56,268 nucleotides of DNA, taken from JAXDJJ01 sp034665745 (GTDB lineage Bacteria > Actinomycetota > CADDZG01 > WHSQ01). Position 1 is the stretch's first letter. Each line of letters opens with the position of its first letter. Where the stretch lies: positions 1-56,268 of the forward strand of contig JAXDJJ010000022.1 of assembly GCA_034665745.1 (NCBI GenBank). The letters run 5' to 3'. Both the position numbers and the translations under genes were made by a program. The notes beneath the pieces were generated by a model, which did not search any database, was not told the origin of the DNA, and worked only from the letters and a program-made list of their open reading frames with translations. Positions 1-7,448 of the stretch are shown in pieces.

Positions 1-153
1 CGATCAGGTCTTGCGACCTGCGTGCGCATTGCTCATCGGGACGCGCGTGAACATAACTACGCAGCAGGTGTCGGTCAACCCGTTAAGAATGCGCAGTGCC
101 AACAAACCCCCAGGTCAGCGACACAAAGATTTCCTTGGGATTTATTCGCGAGT

Positions 154-1398
154 TCAACAGGTGCAGAATTCGGGCGCGCGTTCGGTGATCAGACATTCGT
201 AGAGGTCGGCAAGCTCGCGGCCCGTCCGATCCCAAGTGAAGGAAGCCGACGATCCGATAGCGTCATCCGAGAACCGCGATCGCAGATCCGGGTCGCTCAA
301 GAGAGTCTTCAAACGCGCTGCGAACTCGCTCGGATCGCGGGACTCGAGCAAGAACCCGGACTTGCCGTCACGCACGATGTGTCGCAATCCACCGACATCC
401 GTACCAACCACAGGAGTGCCGCAAGCTTGTGCTTCCAACGCTGACAACCCGAAAGATTCTGAGAACGAGGTCACGACACAAACATCGGCGGCTCGATAGA
501 ACAGAGGCGTACGGTCGTGAGGATGGGGGCCTGTGAACTGCACGTGATCTGAGATTCCGAGATCATCGGCCAATCGCCGAAGCTCGGCCGCCTCGTCCCC
601 GCCGGCGGGGCCGCTGGCGCCCCCGACCACAACAAGCTGCACCTTGCCGGCCAGAGGGCCGACGAGTTGATGGAGGGCCTTGAAGGCCAGGTCGAGCCCC
701 TTCAACGGCTGGATCCGGCCCACGAAGGTGAGGATGGCCTCGTCTTGATCGAGACCAAGCTCGGTCCTTGCACCGGCCTTAGAGCCCGGCGAGAAGAGGC
801 TGTGATCGACCCCTGGGTAGATGGTCTTGAGGCGGTCGTGCGATGCACCGTAGAGGCAAGCAAGATGCTGAAACTCCTCATCGGTGGACGCGATCAGGGT
901 GTCCGCGGCCCGAATAACGGCGGCCTCTCCCTCGACACGACTGGCGGGCTCGGGAGTGTCGCCGGGAGGGAGGAAGCGGTTCTTGACCTTCGCGAGGGTG
1001 TGGTTGCTGTGGACCAGCGGGATGTCCCACCGGCGAGCCAACTCCGCCCCCGCCAGGCCCGACTGCCAGTAGTGCGAATGGATCAGCTCGTAGTCATGAC
1101 GATTCTCTGTGGCGAAGGTGGCGATCCGCTCGGCGAACTCGCCAACGTGTTCGACGAGTTCCGACTTGCTCAACGATTGCGCCGGCCCGGCCGGGATCGC
1201 AACGACGCGGACCGCGGGGAAGATATCCGTGACCTCGATGTCGCCCGAGGTCGATCTGGTGAAAACATCTGTCCGGATGCCGAGCTTGGCCATCACGCGG
1301 GCGACCTCGCGCACGTAGACCGTCATCCCTCCCGCGTCGCCTACTCCGGGCTCGATCAGTGGCGACGAGTGGTACGCGATAACCGCAACCCTTCTCAT
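154..1398 (-). CDS. MshA-like GT4 glycosyltransferase
   Basis: A 414-residue GT-B glycosyltransferase of family GT4. The N-terminus carries the DAGG motif (about residues 21-24) typical of MshA and sucrose-phosphate synthase, and the C-terminal half has the E-x7-E nucleotide-sugar motif (SFSESFGLSALEAQACG). MshA joins UDP-GlcNAc to inositol-3-phosphate in the first step of mycothiol synthesis. Sucrose-phosphate synthase is the main alternative and I cannot separate them by eye. The ATG at 1398 overlaps the stop of the upstream acetyltransferase as ATGA, so translation is probably coupled. A longer reading is open upstream but runs through the acetyltransferase gene and lacks family similarity. 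A mycothiol-dependent-type enzyme at 26204 is consistent with mycothiol use. Confidence 0.85.
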   Translation of the reverse strand: MRRVAVIAYHSSPLIEPGVGDAGGMTVYVREVARVMAKLGIRTDVFTRSTSGDIEVTDIFPAVRVVAIPAGPAQSLSKSELVEHVGEFAERIATFATENRHDYELIHSHYWQSGLAGAELARRWDIPLVHSNHTLAKVKNRFLPPGDTPEPASRVEGEAAVIRAADTLIASTDEEFQHLACLYGASHDRLKTIYPGVDHSLFSPGSKAGARTELGLDQDEAILTFVGRIQPLKGLDLAFKALHQLVGPLAGKVQLVVVGGASGPAGGDEAAELRRLADDLGISDHVQFTGPHPHDRTPLFYRAADVCVVTSFSESFGLSALEAQACGTPVVGTDVGGLRHIVRDGKSGFLLESRDPSEFAARLKTLLSDPDLRSRFSDDAIGSSASFTWDRTGRELADLYECLITERAPEFCTC

Positions 1399-2420
1399 GC
1401 TGCGGCCCTCATGATCCGTGCGTTGTTCAACGGAACTGCCTGAGCCCCCAACTGGTACTTGTAACGCTCGGGCCCACGTAGGAAGTCGAAGATCTCGAGA
1501 CCGCTGTCGATGGACTCCTTGACCAACTCGGAGACGAGCACAAGACCGGGCGAGAGACGAGCAGCATCGGGCTCGTAGGCAGAGTTGTAGAGATAGAACT
1601 TCCGTTCGATCTGGAACCCGAAGGTCGACGCGATCGCGCTGTCCCCGACCTCGAGAAGATCCAAGCGAAGCCATCCCAAAGGCATGGTCGCATCGGCGAG
1701 CCGGCGGAAGAATGTTGCTATCTCCGGCCGCATGAAGTGGCCCTTGTGCCCTTCGGTTCCGCGATGCATGTCGACGAACGTTTGGAGGTCGGCATCCAGG
1801 GTCTCGGGTGTTGCGGTTCGGAAGCGGGCATCGGGATGCTCGCGTTCCAAGCGACGTCGCTTGCGTTTCAACTCGTGACGTTCCTTGGAGACCAAGGATG
1901 CGAGGTAGGCATCCCAGTCGGTCGGCAAAGGAAGAACGGCGGAGGTCTCCTCCTGCTCGAGTTCGAAGTGGAACCCCCTCGCATCGGCTCGCTCGACTAG
2001 GAACTCTGCGAACCCAAGTGGGACCGGCATGTTGTGGGCATCGAACTCGTCCCATTCGACGTCGGTCGTGGCCAACCACTCGACCAGGGCATCGGCGACG
2101 GCTCCTCGATCCTCGAGCGAGCAGATGGGGCCGAGGTAATCCGTGAGATCGATGCCCCCGACGAAGCGGAGGATCTTCCGCCCCGCGTCAACCTTGCGAT
2201 ACAGGGGCACGATCGCCATGGTGTCGCCGTTCCGCTTCATCGTCATGAGGAAGAGGTCCTTACCCGCTTTGAACTCCTCCCACCAGGCGCGGTTCCACTC
2301 CGGGTAGGCGAATACCTGCCGGTTCGGGTCCTGCGCCAGGAGGGTGCGCCACTCGGGCAGGTCGAAGCACGCTTCGGTGCATTCGAGCCCGACCTCGAGT
2401 GAGGCTGTCGGGTGACTCAT
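1395..2420 (-). CDS. BioF2/FemAB-like GNAT acetyltransferase
   Basis: A protein of about 341 residues with the N-terminal pattern of BioF2-like (Acetyltransf_6) proteins: an aromatic-rich stretch around YPEWNRAWW, then LVPLY-type and LRFVGG-type strands, and a C-terminal DFLRGPERYKYQLG block typical of the family. These are GNAT-fold proteins related to FemAB. Their substrates are mostly unknown, and many sit in envelope or capsule loci. It is translationally coupled to the glycosyltransferase downstream. The start is uncertain: I chose the ATG at 2420, but GTG codons at 2432 and 2477 are also open and no clear Shine-Dalgarno decides between them. Confidence 0.8.
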   Translation of the reverse strand: MSHPTASLEVGLECTEACFDLPEWRTLLAQDPNRQVFAYPEWNRAWWEEFKAGKDLFLMTMKRNGDTMAIVPLYRKVDAGRKILRFVGGIDLTDYLGPICSLEDRGAVADALVEWLATTDVEWDEFDAHNMPVPLGFAEFLVERADARGFHFELEQEETSAVLPLPTDWDAYLASLVSKERHELKRKRRRLEREHPDARFRTATPETLDADLQTFVDMHRGTEGHKGHFMRPEIATFFRRLADATMPLGWLRLDLLEVGDSAIASTFGFQIERKFYLYNSAYEPDAARLSPGLVLVSELVKESIDSGLEIFDFLRGPERYKYQLGAQAVPLNNARIMRAAA

Positions 2421-2496
2421 GAGGGCGTCCACATTAGGCGGTAACGCTTGATCCCCTTTCCTTGTTCCTCCTGCCACTAGGAGGCAGACGCGAAGA

Positions 2497-2518
2497 GACC
2501 CGCCCCTAGGGACGGGCC
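2497..2518 (-). terminator. Candidate GC-rich hairpin after the HbhA-like gene
   Basis: A GC-rich inverted repeat with arms of about 7-8 bases around a CTA centre and one mismatch. It lies between the end of the HbhA-like gene (2543) and the acetyltransferase start. There is no clear T-tract, which is common for terminators in GC-rich actinobacteria. Confidence 0.4.
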
Positions 2519-2542
2519 TAACGCCGGTTCGAGTAGCTGAAC

Positions 2543-2944
2543 CTAGGAGGCCTTGACGACCTTCTCTGCCGCAGAGCGGACAGCCTTCGTGTTGGCCTTC
2601 ACAGCCTTGGTCACGCTCGTCGTAGCAGCCTTGACCTGGGTGCGGGCAACCTTGGTCTGGTCGGCAGCCTTCTTCGTCGAGCCGGAAGCGTTCGCCCGGA
2701 TCGCCTTAGAAACGCTCGTCGCTGCAGCCTTGACCTGGGTGCGGGCGGTCTTCGTCTGAGCCACGGCCTGCTTGGAAGGAGCCGACGTGCGGATCTTCTT
2801 CGACAGCGAGCGACCACGAGTCACGAAGTCCGAGTAGACGGTGCCGGCGGACTTGGTGTCGATCTTGCGCAGAGTGCGCGCTTTGTCGATCGCGAAGTCA
2901 CCGGCGCCTACGACTGCGTACAGGAGTTCTTGCGTCTTCGCCAT
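2543..2944 (-). CDS. HbhA-like Lys/Ala-rich protein
   Basis: A 133-residue protein. Its N-terminus (LLYAVVGAGDFAIDKAR, residues 7-23) matches the start of the mycobacterial heparin-binding haemagglutinin family. The C-terminal half is Lys/Ala/Thr-rich and made of two near-identical 24-residue repeats at about 63-86 and 96-119, which resemble HbhA or histone-H1-type tails that bind polyanions. The ATG at 2944 is fixed by a strong GGAGGTG ribosome site 7 bases upstream. In Mycobacterium hbhA lies directly beside an XRE regulator gene, and the same order and strand occur here. Adhesin, nucleoid-binding and lipid-body roles are all possible; the sequence does not choose among them. Confidence 0.75.
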   Translation of the reverse strand: MAKTQELLYAVVGAGDFAIDKARTLRKIDTKSAGTVYSDFVTRGRSLSKKIRTSAPSKQAVAQTKTARTQVKAAATSVSKAIRANASGSTKKAADQTKVARTQVKAATTSVTKAVKANTKAVRSAAEKVVKAS

Positions 2945-3082
2945 TCGATTCACCTCCTTCATTGACCTAGAGAAAACATGGAAAGGGATGACGGGGCCAC
3001 AGAGGCTCGTCGGATCGTGCCTGCCGAGGCATGCACGGGCCAACGCCGGGTGGGGGGTGAAGAGGGTCGCTCCATGTCCCCG

Positions 3083-3475
3083 TCACGCTTTGTCAACTGT
3101 CACGTCCTTGATAGATGCCGCCTTCGAGACCGGCGAATCGTCGTCACTGAACGAGCGGTACACATCGATCAGCACTTGCTTCTGCCGCTCGGTTATCGAT
3201 CCGTCCTTCAAGATCTCGGCTACGAGGTCGTGCTCGCGGTCCTCGTCGAGGATGCCGGCGCGCACGTAAAGGGTCTCGGCTGAGATGCGAAGCGCTTTGG
3301 CTATGGCCTGGAGGATCTCCGCCGAAGGCTTGCGTAGACCTCGCTCGATCTGGGAAAGGTATGGATTAGAGATCCCGGCAAGGTCGGATAGCTTCCGGAG
3401 AGAGAGGCGCGAAGAACGACGCTGCTCCCTGATGAACTCGCCAAGCTCACCAAGCTTCATCCGTCCGGTGGCCAT
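3083..3475 (-). CDS. XRE-family HTH regulator next to HbhA-like gene
   Basis: A 130-residue cytoplasmic regulator. A Cro/C1-type helix-turn-helix covers about residues 10-65, with the recognition helix around SNPYLSQIERG (36-46) and the conserved RKPSAEIL that follows. The C-terminal 60 residues are acidic and helical with no recognised domain. The ATG at 3475 has AGGAGAG about 8 bases upstream; longer starts at 3514 and 3550 lie inside the promoter region and are less likely. It is transcribed toward the HbhA-like gene, matching the mycobacterial Rv0474-hbhA arrangement as I remember it. It probably controls that gene and perhaps itself. Confidence 0.85.
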   Translation of the reverse strand: MATGRMKLGELGEFIREQRRSSRLSLRKLSDLAGISNPYLSQIERGLRKPSAEILQAIAKALRISAETLYVRAGILDEDREHDLVAEILKDGSITERQKQVLIDVYRSFSDDDSPVSKAASIKDVTVDKA

Positions 3476-3509
3476 CAGATCTCTCCTCTCATCCACCCTG
3501 TCGCTAGCA

Positions 3510-3538
3510 TTCATAACACTTTTGTATAACAGTTGCAA
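3510..3538 (-). promoter_or_regulatory. Sigma70-type promoter for XRE regulator
   Basis: Read on the minus strand: TTGCAA, a 17-base spacer, then TATGAA. The spacer contains a TGTTAT element that recurs over the -10 region, a possible operator for the XRE protein. The region is far more AT-rich than its surroundings. Confidence 0.5.
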
Positions 3539-3661
3539 GCACTGAGGCACGGGAAGGAGTGAGGGTGATCGGCCTAGAACCCCTCCAGCGATACGGGCAA
3601 AAACGGGCGAATCGACCGTGTACGGTTACGTTCCGTAGCGAATTGAACGCGTAGAGGCAGG

Positions 3662-4312
3662 ATGAGCACCCAGGACGGAGAACCACCAGGCATGGACACG
3701 CAGAGGCCCGAACGCCCGAACCGGTTGGCGCCGTTGGCGCAAGCCGGTCTCGCCGCGCTCGTCGCGGGAAGCTTGCTCGCGTTCTCCGCGCTCGCGTTCA
3801 GGACCGCTTTCGATCGCCCAGGCCAGCTTGGTGTGACCGCGGCAGCCCCTAATGCGGGAGCAGCCAAAGCGGTCGTGCTGCCGGCTCCATCTACTACGCC
3901 ACCCGTCCAGCACAAGGCCGATGCCAAGACCCGCGTCGCGGTCGGACCAACGACCGGCACAGTCGTCCTAGGTAAGCGCGTCGTCAGGTCTGCGGTGAAG
4001 CCTGCAACCTCGCCTGTCTCTCAACCCGTTGCTCGTTCGCACTCTCCTGGCGAGGACGTCGACGATGTCCACGCTCATCATCGGGGCAAGGGACACGAGA
4101 AGGCACGCGGCAACGGGCACCAGAAGCATAGTGACGGATCAGAGTGGACGGGCGAGACCCAAGCCCGCGAGGACGACGAAGAGATATCCGAAGACGATCA
4201 CGACTACGAAGACCGCGATCACGGAGATGATGATTCCGACGGCCACAGCCACGGCGGCTCGGGCCATGACAACTCCGGCCATGACGACCACGGAGGTTCC
4301 GGAAGGGACTAG
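3662..4312 (+). CDS. Membrane-anchored His/Asp/Gly-rich protein, unknown function
   Basis: A 216-residue protein I do not recognise. A single hydrophobic segment at about 22-47 follows a basic N-terminus, suggesting an N-in anchor. After it come an Ala/Pro/Thr-rich linker and a tail (about 131-216) dominated by His, Asp, Glu, Gly and Ser with repeated GH, HD and DDH units. Such a tail could bind divalent metal, but this is inference from composition. AGAGGCAGG just upstream of the ATG is a usable ribosome site. The gene stands alone, divergent from the XRE regulator and convergent with the RsiG-like gene. Confidence 0.6.
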   Translation: MSTQDGEPPGMDTQRPERPNRLAPLAQAGLAALVAGSLLAFSALAFRTAFDRPGQLGVTAAAPNAGAAKAVVLPAPSTTPPVQHKADAKTRVAVGPTTGTVVLGKRVVRSAVKPATSPVSQPVARSHSPGEDVDDVHAHHRGKGHEKARGNGHQKHSDGSEWTGETQAREDDEEISEDDHDYEDRDHGDDDSDGHSHGGSGHDNSGHDDHGGSGRD

Positions 4313-4321
4313 CCGGGGGTC

Positions 4322-4864
4322 CTAGCCGAGCGCAGAGGTTGGGTCTGTCTCGCCGCTTCTCATCCTGCGGATGTTCTCGCGTTGCAGGATCTCGATGGCT
4401 TCATGAAGAGCCTTCCGGCGCGCCGAGAGGTTGGATTCATGTTCGGTCAATGCTGAGATGACGGAACCGATCTCTTCGTCCGGTAGTTGCGGGAGCCGCG
4501 CCAAGGTTTGCTCCCCCACAATCTCCTCGACCCGCCGCCGAGGGATGTCCGCATTCCTAGGGATCGAGAAGTCGGGAGCGCGCGACGGAAGCGCGCCCGG
4601 GTCCGACCGGGGCTCGTCGCCCGCCAAGATCTGAGGAAGACGCGAGACGAGATCGGACGTGTCGCCACCCTCCTCGCGACGGCTCAGCTCGGCCTTGAGG
4701 ATGTCGATCCGGCCCTGGCACAACTTCCGCTCGAACGACACCTCGTTCTCTGCCTCGGCGGATTCGGCCAGCATCGCCTTCAAGTCGTCGTCTGAGCGCT
4801 CTGTAACCCCTTCGACATAGGTGGGGTCGACGACGCGATCGACGAGACGACGGTTATCTGCCAT
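4322..4864 (-). CDS. rsiG: RsiG-like c-di-GMP-responsive anti-sigma factor
   Basis: A 180-residue, largely helical protein. Residues E39, S43, R46, Q50 and D54 match exactly the E-x3-S-x2-R-x3-Q-x3-D signature by which Streptomyces RsiG binds a c-di-GMP dimer. A second helix carries the same spacing as E143, S147, R150, H154 and E158, a diverged second copy. The LSxRRxxLHxxI pattern is that of the actinobacterial 'aerial mycelium formation' family. RsiG with c-di-GMP sequesters the sporulation sigma factor WhiG; no sigma factor gene lies in this window. The region between the motifs (about 65-125) is low-complexity and Pro/Arg-rich. The ATG at 4864 lies just after the BKACE-family gene on the same strand. 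Confidence 0.75.
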   Translation of the reverse strand: MADNRRLVDRVVDPTYVEGVTERSDDDLKAMLAESAEAENEVSFERKLCQGRIDILKAELSRREEGGDTSDLVSRLPQILAGDEPRSDPGALPSRAPDFSIPRNADIPRRRVEEIVGEQTLARLPQLPDEEIGSVISALTEHESNLSARRKALHEAIEILQRENIRRMRSGETDPTSALG

Positions 4865-4874
4865 AGCCAGCAGG

Positions 4875-5690
4875 TTACCGCTTCAGTCCTAGGAGATGGC
4901 GGGCTTCTGTCGGAGTTGCGACACTTCGTCCCCCCGTTATCGCCATCTCGGCCACGCGCTCGACAAGTTGAGCGTTCGAGACCGCCAGCTCGCCGCGCGC
5001 AAACCACCGCACATCTTCGAAACCCGTTCGTACGTGCCCGCCCAACGCGATGCACCTCTCGACCACTGGAAGGTGCGAGCCCCCGATACCGGTCGCGCTC
5101 CACGTGGCGTCGTCGGGGACGTGCTCCGCGAGGTAGTCCACCGCGTCCGGCCACGCAGGCATGGCGCCGGGGACGCCAAGCACGAAGTCGTAGTGACGAT
5201 GGTGACCATCACCGTGCTCCTCGTAGATCCGATCGGCGGTCGCGATCATCCCTGGCTCGAATATCTCGAACTCAGGCACGATGCCCAGCTTGCGCATCCG
5301 TTCGTAGAAGCGCGTGACAAGGGGGATCGGGTTCGAGAACACCTCATCTCCGAAGTTGACCGTTCCGGTCGTGAGACTCGCCATCTCAGGGCGCAGGTCG
5401 AGGGGGGCGATGCGGTCCGCCTCCGAGTCGCTGACGGCACCACCGCTCGAGAACTGAACGATGAGATCGGTCGCCGCAGTGATCGCGTCGTGAGCAGCCC
5501 TGTAGGTGTCGACATCCATCGTGGGTCGTCCCTCAGCGTCCCGCACATGCAGGTGATAGATCGATGCACCCGCCGATTCGCACGCGCGCGCGTCGGCGGC
5601 GATCTCGTCAGCTGTCAGGGGAAGGTTCGGCTGTTGCTCACGGGTTAGCTCGGCCCCCACGCCGGCAACCGTGATGATCAGAGGGTTCAA
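4875..5690 (-). CDS. BKACE / 3-keto-5-aminohexanoate cleavage family enzyme
   Basis: A 271-residue TIM-barrel enzyme of the beta-keto acid cleavage family (formerly DUF849). Members cleave a beta-keto acid with acetyl-CoA to yield acetoacetate and a new CoA ester, using a zinc ion. The HLHVRD motif (H46, H48) supplies the zinc ligands, and the GGSHLPVVERCIALGGHVRTGFED block near the C-terminus is the family signature. The family acts on many keto acids and no lysine-fermentation neighbours are present, so the substrate cannot be named. It starts 3 bases after the M23 peptidase stop and probably shares its transcript. Confidence 0.88.
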   Translation of the reverse strand: MNPLIITVAGVGAELTREQQPNLPLTADEIAADARACESAGASIYHLHVRDAEGRPTMDVDTYRAAHDAITAATDLIVQFSSGGAVSDSEADRIAPLDLRPEMASLTTGTVNFGDEVFSNPIPLVTRFYERMRKLGIVPEFEIFEPGMIATADRIYEEHGDGHHRHYDFVLGVPGAMPAWPDAVDYLAEHVPDDATWSATGIGGSHLPVVERCIALGGHVRTGFEDVRWFARGELAVSNAQLVERVAEMAITGGRSVATPTEARHLLGLKR

Positions 5691-5693
5691 GCG

Positions 5694-6749
5694 TTAGCAG
5701 ATAGACGCAACGAGCGGCGTGGGGTTGACCGCGCTCCCGCCGCCGGGGTGGTACTCGAAGTGAAGGTGAGGTGTCCCCTCCGCGTTGCCCGTGTCACCGA
5801 GGGTCGCGATCTGCTCTCCGGCGCCCACGTGACCGCTGGTACGGAGGTTCTGCTGGTTGTGCATGTACCAGTAAGCGTTCCCGTCATCACCCGAGAGGAA
5901 GATCATGTTTCCGCCCGAGCCATCCCATGCCGCATAAGTGATCGTGCCCGAAACGATGGCTACGAGCGGGGTTCCGTAGCCACCCATCATGTCCACACCT
6001 TGGTGCGTGTGCCCCGAGCGGGGTGCGCCCCAGGAGTCCACGAAAGACACCGGACCTGCGACCGGGCAATACATCCCCCCGACACCGCGGATGCGTGCGG
6101 CCGAAGGTGCTGAGGGAGCCAAGCGATCCTGGAGGCTCTCGTAGTCGGCTGCGATCGCGTCGAACATCTCTTGTTGCCGGTCGTTCTCTTCCTTCATCCG
6201 CTTCAATGCGTCCTTCAACTTCGATCGTTCGCCGACGAGGTCTTTCTCGAGTTTCAGCATCTCGGCGCGCGATCTAGCCAGTGCGACGAACGCTCCCGAA
6301 TCGCCGAGGTTGACCTGCGACAGCATCTCGACCGCATCGGACATCTCGGTGAACGACTTGGCCCCGAACAGAACCTCGAACACACCCGAGTTTCCGGTCA
6401 TGTACAGAAGGCGCGCACGCTTGACCGCCTCGGCTTCGAGCTTCGCGTCCTGGGCTTCGAGCACGTCCATGCGCGCTTCGATCTTTACGATGCCGTCCTC
6501 GGAAGCGTCGAGGTCCTGCTCGAGCGACTCGAGCTTGGCGGTGGACTCGTCAAGGCGCGCTTGAGCTTGGGCCATCCTGGCCTTGAGATCTCCGATGGTC
6601 TCCGCACCGGATGCCGACCCCGACACGAGGGGGGCCATGGCTACCAGCAGGAGGGCTGCAGCGACCGCCGCGCGGGCCGCCCGGGAAGTGCGCCCTGTAG
6701 ACACAGCGGCCGACGGTAGCACACCCTTTTTTCGGGGTCCAAGGGACAA
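5694..6749 (-). CDS. Secreted M23 peptidase with coiled coil
   Basis: A 351-residue exported protein. A basic N-terminus and hydrophobic stretch (about 25-48) ending SASGAE form a signal peptide. A long coiled coil (about 50-215), as in EnvC-type murein hydrolases, is followed by a LytM/M23 domain. The zinc motif HQGVD and the HLHFEY catalytic motif are both intact, so it should be an active peptidoglycan endopeptidase or a close relative. The start is uncertain: the longest reading uses TTG at 6749, and GTG codons at 6722 and 6704 are open and would still leave a signal peptide. It diverges from the DtxR/MntR-family gene. Confidence 0.88.
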   Translation of the reverse strand: MSLGPRKKGVLPSAAVSTGRTSRAARAAVAAALLLVAMAPLVSGSASGAETIGDLKARMAQAQARLDESTAKLESLEQDLDASEDGIVKIEARMDVLEAQDAKLEAEAVKRARLLYMTGNSGVFEVLFGAKSFTEMSDAVEMLSQVNLGDSGAFVALARSRAEMLKLEKDLVGERSKLKDALKRMKEENDRQQEMFDAIAADYESLQDRLAPSAPSAARIRGVGGMYCPVAGPVSFVDSWGAPRSGHTHQGVDMMGGYGTPLVAIVSGTITYAAWDGSGGNMIFLSGDDGNAYWYMHNQQNLRTSGHVGAGEQIATLGDTGNAEGTPHLHFEYHPGGGSAVNPTPLVASIC

Positions 6750-6803
6750 AAGCCCTGCTCACGGGCCGTATCCGCCTCGTTACGGTCGGTAGGATGTGAC
6801 CTT

Positions 6804-7448
6804 GTGAGAGGGGTTGAGGACTACCTAGAAGAGGTCAAGCGCCTCGAGGAAGACGGCGAGCGGATCACCGCCACCGTCCTGGCCCGCATCCTCGAGGTCT
6901 CCCTGCCGTCTGCCTCGGAGATGCTCAAGCGCCTCGCCTCCGAGGGCTACCTCACCAGGGAGAAGGGCGGGGCGATCAACCTCACCCCCGAGGGGCGCCG
7001 CCTGGCTCACACGATGCTGCGCAGGCACCGCCTGGTCGAGTGCCTCCTCGTCGAGAAGCTCAACATGGCCTGGTACGAGGTCCACGGCGAGGCCCACAAG
7101 ATCGAGCACGCGATCTCCGACCGGGTCGAGGAAGCGATGGCGAAGTCGTTGGATTACCCGGACTACTGCCCCCACGGTCACCCCATATGTCCGATAGATC
7201 TTCGCGACCTCCGCAGGCTCAGCGAGCTCGAGGCCGGCGAAGCGGGGATCGTTGCGCAGATCTCAGAGGTGAAAGAAGACGTCCTCCCGTACCTCGATCA
7301 GATCGGCATCCGTCCGGGGGCCGAGGTTTCGATCAAAGACATCGCACCGCGCGAAGGGCCACTGACGATCGAGACCGACCAAGGCCCGACCAGCTTGGGC
7401 CGCGAACTAGCGTCGATAGTCCGCGTGGTCCCGCCGCTAGAGGCCTAG
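6804..7448 (+). CDS. DtxR/MntR-family metal-dependent repressor
   Basis: A 214-residue regulator with an N-terminal winged helix (about 5-65), a metal-binding dimerisation domain (66-140) and a C-terminal FeoA/SH3-like domain (about 140-214). Aligning by eye to DtxR, the ancillary-site ligands H75, E79 and H94 are kept. The primary site has D6 in place of Met10 and H98 in place of Cys102, with E101 and H102 retained. D6 and E9 match the MntR aspartate and glutamate. The three-domain layout is IdeR-like but the ligands lean toward MntR, so manganese or iron is undecided. It starts with GTG and overlaps the acyl-CoA dehydrogenase tail to tail by 12 bases. Confidence 0.85.
   Translation: MRGVEDYLEEVKRLEEDGERITATVLARILEVSLPSASEMLKRLASEGYLTREKGGAINLTPEGRRLAHTMLRRHRLVECLLVEKLNMAWYEVHGEAHKIEHAISDRVEEAMAKSLDYPDYCPHGHPICPIDLRDLRRLSELEAGEAGIVAQISEVKEDVLPYLDQIGIRPGAEVSIKDIAPREGPLTIETDQGPTSLGRELASIVRVVPPLEA

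Noticed and set aside
1398..2079. N-terminal extension of the glycosyltransferase
   Set aside because: The extra 227 codons overlap the acetyltransferase in another frame and have no family similarity; the GT4 fold starts at 1398.
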